Source of the DNA: Rhizophlyctis rosea
Taxonomy: Eukaryota; Chytridiomycota; Chytridiomycetes; Rhizophlyctidales; Rhizophlyctidaceae
Direction of reading: 5' to 3'
DNA: 64,000 bases
NCBI GenBank assembly: GCA_027596075.1
Contig: JADGJC010000001.1
Location: 378,796 to 442,795, forward strand
Within the stretch, counting starts at the first letter, position 1; every line of letters starts with the position of its first letter. The notes under the pieces are model-generated. The model searched no databases. It was given only the letters and a program-made list of their open reading frames with translations, and had not been told where the DNA came from. Positions 60,672-64,000 of this stretch are shown piece by piece. The position numbers and the translations under genes are program-made.

Positions 60672-62936
60672 TCACCTCCATAAAGAGATTATCCCATTGT
60701 CGGAATTGACAGCCAAGATATTGGCAAACGGATGATGAGCAATACCGATTACGTCCGCGTCAGAGACCTGCAGACGCTGGTCAGCTCACTTGGTATTTTT
60801 TTGTGCAAAGGAACGTGATTCACCTTGATTGCGGAAATGGGATGGCCACTATCGCAGTTGAAAGTGTACATCAAATTATCCTCGCCTGCGCAGTAAACGA
60901 ACTCGCCTTTAGATGATGCGGCGGCTCCAACAAAGTCGCTGCTGGACTTTGTCTCGGAATGCATTGATTTTATCATCTTCCAACCAGGCGAGAGTCAAAT
61001 CAGGTCAACAAAATCATAACAACAACACAGTTCATGCCTTACCTGTCCCGCCCCATTCAAAATGTACACGTAAGCGCTTTTGTTGCAAACCAGGAATTCG
61101 TCGATATTGCGAGGCATTGGCAAGATCTTCAGGACACTCGGGCTGTTGACACCCGGTGATAATAATCTTCCCTCGTGCAAAGAGACCGTGTGCAGACAAT
61201 CGGTCGTTTTCACGTCCCATATCTATCCAAAACAAAAGAAAAATATGTTTATGACGCCGGCACAAGCGCCAAAATAAAGCGTGAGACTTTACCCTCGTTG
61301 TTCCATCACTGCTAGCACTGACGACACGTTCTCCATTCATCGTGAAGATGGCATCATTAACGAATGAAGTGTGACCCCGAAATTCTTTCAGCAATTTGCC
61401 AGACTTCAATCCATGAATCCTTCCAAATCTGTTAGCAACGGTATCCCTGCCCAAACACGGCCATCACAATGCATACCTTATGCATTGATCAAAGCTCGAA
61501 CTGAGTATTTGTGAACTATCCTTGTTGAAATTTACGGACGTAACTCCTTGGGTATGTGCTGTGCCGAATCTCCTGATGCAATGCCCTGTTTGCACTTTCC
61601 AGACCTGGGTGCACCTTCGTGAGCATTCGTGGGCAGATTGTTTAGTGAGCTGTTAGCTTAGCGCTTCACCTTGATTTTGCCATCTTGGCCACCCGAAGCC
61701 AGTAAATCGCTATCTCTTGTGAAGCTCATGCATAGCACAGCATCTTCCATTAGCATCAAATTGTCCTGGGGGCATTGTGAGTGATGTTTTCACGCCGGGG
61801 TCATTGACCACCCATACCTCCGCCTGATACTTGAGATCTTTTCGCAACTTTGCCGTGAGATAATTCCAGATTTCGATGAACCCATCCGCACTGCCTGTCG
61901 CAAGATATTGCCCATCAGGGGCTAAAGTGATGATTTAGTGTCAAGTGTGCAAACGGCTCATGAACGAGCTAGAACATACAAAAGACACAACATTCCGCAT
62001 GTTGCTTTTTCGGAAACTGGAAAAACAGTCAGTACACTGAAAGACCCGCAAGCGCCAACATCATCGCCGCACCTTGATTGAATTATAGCAAGCGGTAGGA
62101 GGCATATCGTCCTCCCCTTTGGCTGTAGGCGCGGCACCACGGAAAAGATCAAAAGCGGTATCTGGTGGAAGCAATCCTTGTGATCTTTGCCATTTCAAAG
62201 CTTGTCCCAGCAGTGCCAGCAGACGCGAAGGTGGTGCGACCGACACCTCTCTTGATAGAGCTGACTTGAACTTCAGGTGATGTGCTAGGAAGGATGTCCT
62301 GACTTCCACTTCGAACCTTGCGCAATGATTTGTCGTTTTTTCTCCTTGGTAGTATCGTTAGGATATGCCTATTGGTGGTGACCGTCAATTTCTCATACAC
62401 CGGGTTACGCCAGGCATGCATCTTACCTCCTTTTCATCGAAATATGTCAATGACAACAGATGTTCCAAATGGAGATATCGCTCCGGGAATGACTCTTTCA
62501 ACAATTGCATGGGATCCGTTTGTCTCAGAATAGACCTCGCCGCACTAATTTCTCGCATCTCCACCAGTTCGAGCACAACCTCCGAAAGTTTAAGATGGAC
62601 TGACTTCATGAATGAACGAGCTGCGGCACCTGTTCATATACCTGTTCATATAGATCTATCAACTTCTTTTGTGGTATGTTCAGCTGTGAGATAGTCCTCA
62701 GCACCACGTCCCAGCGACCCTTGTTTACGTCCGACATAAATCCCTCTACACTATCCACAGTGTTCAGTGCTATTGTCGACTCGTCCTGCAGTGTCTGCAG
62801 AGTGCGCAGCAAGTTGTTTTCCTTCAAGAACTGTTGTATCAACCGAATGACACTGGACGTATTTGACCATGAGAGAGTGCGATAAAAATTGATCAAAACA
62901 GAAGACTTACTCCGCCGACTCTATTTCCACCGACAT
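60672..62936 (-). CDS. SMU1: SMU1, WD40 spliceosomal B-complex protein
   Basis: SMU1 binds RED and helps activate the spliceosome B complex. Thirteen exons on minus: 62936-62911, 62852-62642, 62579-62427, 62368-62317, 62248-62073, 62016-61980, 61921-61818, 61765-61670, 61604-61477, 61428-61293, 61222-61043, 60976-60824 and 60767-60672 (515 aa; human SMU1 is 513). The N-terminus carries LisH and CTLH motifs ([40 protein letters not shown]). Next is [16 protein letters not shown], then seven WD repeats ([72 protein letters not shown]). It ends [20 protein letters not shown] with a short final WD strand. Nuclear. Confidence 0.96.
62629..62652 (-). repeat. Tandem 12-bp duplication at the SMU1 exon 2 donor
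   Basis: The 12-mer cctgttcatata occurs twice in tandem (+ strand), giving two in-frame GT donors 12 bases apart on the minus strand (intron start 62641 or 62629). The outer-exon donor yields [14 protein letters not shown] as in other SMU1 proteins. The second would insert four residues (VYEQ). Confidence 0.8.
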
Positions 62937-63332
62937 TTTCAGACTCGGTCAATGTACAGCACAGAAACGTTGAGATCCTTCAGCTTCTTGAGGATTGGGA
63001 ATTTACCCTGGGAAGCAACTTGGAAGGGACCAATGAAATGGTGCTGCGGAATTTGTGGTGAAAGCGCTCATATATGTACTTCGGGGTGTCCTGCAGAGCA
63101 CAGTGACGCCACTGAGTGGGACAGCCAACCAAGCCGATATTCCTGAATTCCTCCTGATTGCCCCACTTGCTGCACGTTATCCCTTCCATCGCACCTTCCA
63201 CCCCATCCTCTTCCACCTTCCGTTCCACCAATCCCCAACAATTCCCTCCACTTCATACACCGGCAAACCCTCTGTATGTTCGCTTCTTGAGTTGTCCATT
63301 GGTAAAGATATTTTTCCAGCTGACGGAGGAAA
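62937..63332. promoter_or_regulatory. Shared bidirectional upstream region of SMU1 and RED
   Basis: This 396-base interval separates the two divergent start codons. It contains a C/T-rich stretch on the RED side (63180-63270) and no obvious TATA box, as expected for a bidirectional housekeeping promoter. No other gene fits. Confidence 0.55.
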
Positions 63333-64000
63333 ATGTCGGGGTATGATTTGAGCGGTTGTGTCCTCCACACGGTGGAGTTTTGTTACTGAGCGCTTCCCTC
63401 AGGTTGAGCCAAGAAGACTTTCGAAAGCTGTTGGCGACTCCGCGGCCACAGAGCGACATGCCGTAAGTTGGTGGAAGGTTGAGAGACACACACGGATTTT
63501 AACCGATTCAACCACATAGGCACACCCCCAGGCAAGCTGTGCGAGCAACTGTCCCGCAAACCGGTTCCAAGAAGGACAGTCGCTTTGTGAAACCTTCACT
63601 GCCGAGCAAAAAGAAGAACTCAGGGTGAGACGTTTTAAGTCATCAAGATTGCGCGCATTTATTTACAATATGAGCGCAGATGGAAGAAGCCAGAAGGACG
63701 AGAAGATAGCACCAGCTCCAAATATCGCGATCGGGCGAAAGAACGGCGGGAAGGCATCAATGATGATTATGCTGAGTCGGAACGAATTGCCAAACAATTC
63801 AGCGCTAGGTACGACATTGTATTGGAGTTTTTGGACATGCGACAGGTTCTTTGTAACACTCTCTAGTGAGCAACTTGCTCAGGCAGCTGTCCCTTCAGTT
63901 GACACTGCAACCTTGACCTACGAGCAGAGCAAATACCTTGGAGGTAACCGTCGCTAATTTAGATCAGCTCGACTCTAGCTGACACACAGACTTCCAAATT
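63333..64000 (+). CDS. IK: RED/IK spliceosomal protein (5' part, cut by window edge)
   Basis: RED (IK, C. elegans SMU-2) pairs with SMU1 in the spliceosome B complex. Visible exons are 63333-63340, 63403-63462, 63520-63624, 63680-63808, 63867-63943 and 63990 to the edge. Exon 1 is only eight bases (Met-Ser-Gly start). The conserved opening SGLSQEDFRKLLATPRPQSD is followed by a basic linker (SRFVKPSLPSKKKNSG). Then come the RED-N signature KYRDRAKERREGINDDYAES and YEQSKYLGGDFQ, which match the family block ending SKFLGGD. The rest, including the RED repeats, lies beyond the window. No other small-exon start gives the LSQEDFR motif in frame. Confidence 0.9.

Overview
The window reads as a gene-dense fungal nuclear contig, probably from an early-diverging, zoosporic (chytrid-like) lineage. 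This rests on three things. Almost every gene is split by short GT-AG introns, mostly 46-110 bases. Fungal genes are present (a class IV-like chitin synthase, homoserine O-acetyltransferase, an LCL2 homologue, Urc1). They sit beside genes typical of animals and basal fungi but lost from budding yeasts (a full Hook adaptor, SMU1, RED/IK, a TMCO3-like K+/H+ antiporter). The lineage is inference; no rRNA or other taxonomic marker is present. One 10-N gap lies at 12134-12143.

Layout, left to right. A 3'-truncated Urc1 (GTP cyclohydrolase II-like) runs off the left edge. After about 2 kb without a gene comes a bacterial-type GlgX glycogen debranching enzyme split by three introns. Then follow a sulfurtransferase whose catalytic cysteine is missing, TRIP4/Rqt4, an unknown membrane-anchored acidic protein, and a gap region with tRNA-like promoter boxes. 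From 12.3 to 22.7 kb lie an MFS transporter, an unknown multi-pass membrane protein, a secreted Ser/Thr-rich protein, a Sel1-repeat protein, cytochrome b5 reductase and the NatC catalytic subunit NAA30. From 23 to 36.9 kb lie dihydroxyacetone kinase, a CPA2 antiporter, a SET-domain methyltransferase, Hook and APC2. From 37.5 to 49.4 kb lie a putative SLF2/Nse6-like protein, LCL2, UPF3, DPH4, MET2 and an HtrA2-like protease. From 49.7 kb to the right edge lie chitin synthase, GDP-mannose pyrophosphorylase, asparagine synthetase, SMU1 and the start of RED/IK.

There are no operons. Many neighbours are divergent pairs with short shared upstream regions: sulfurtransferase/TRIP4, antiporter/SET, Hook/APC2, DPH4/MET2, HtrA/chitin synthase and SMU1/RED. 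The last pair is notable because SMU1 and RED are physical partners in the spliceosomal B complex. Most genes are housekeeping.

Exon structures were worked out by hand from splice sites and family alignment from memory. For every complete spliced gene the summed exon length is a multiple of three. I found no CRISPR array, rRNA, complete transposon or convincing intact tRNA. I did not find a clear multi-gene novel system. The strongest oddities are the GlgX gene, the cysteine-less sulfurtransferase, the SMU1-RED pairing, a 22-bp perfect palindrome, and two unassigned membrane or secreted proteins.
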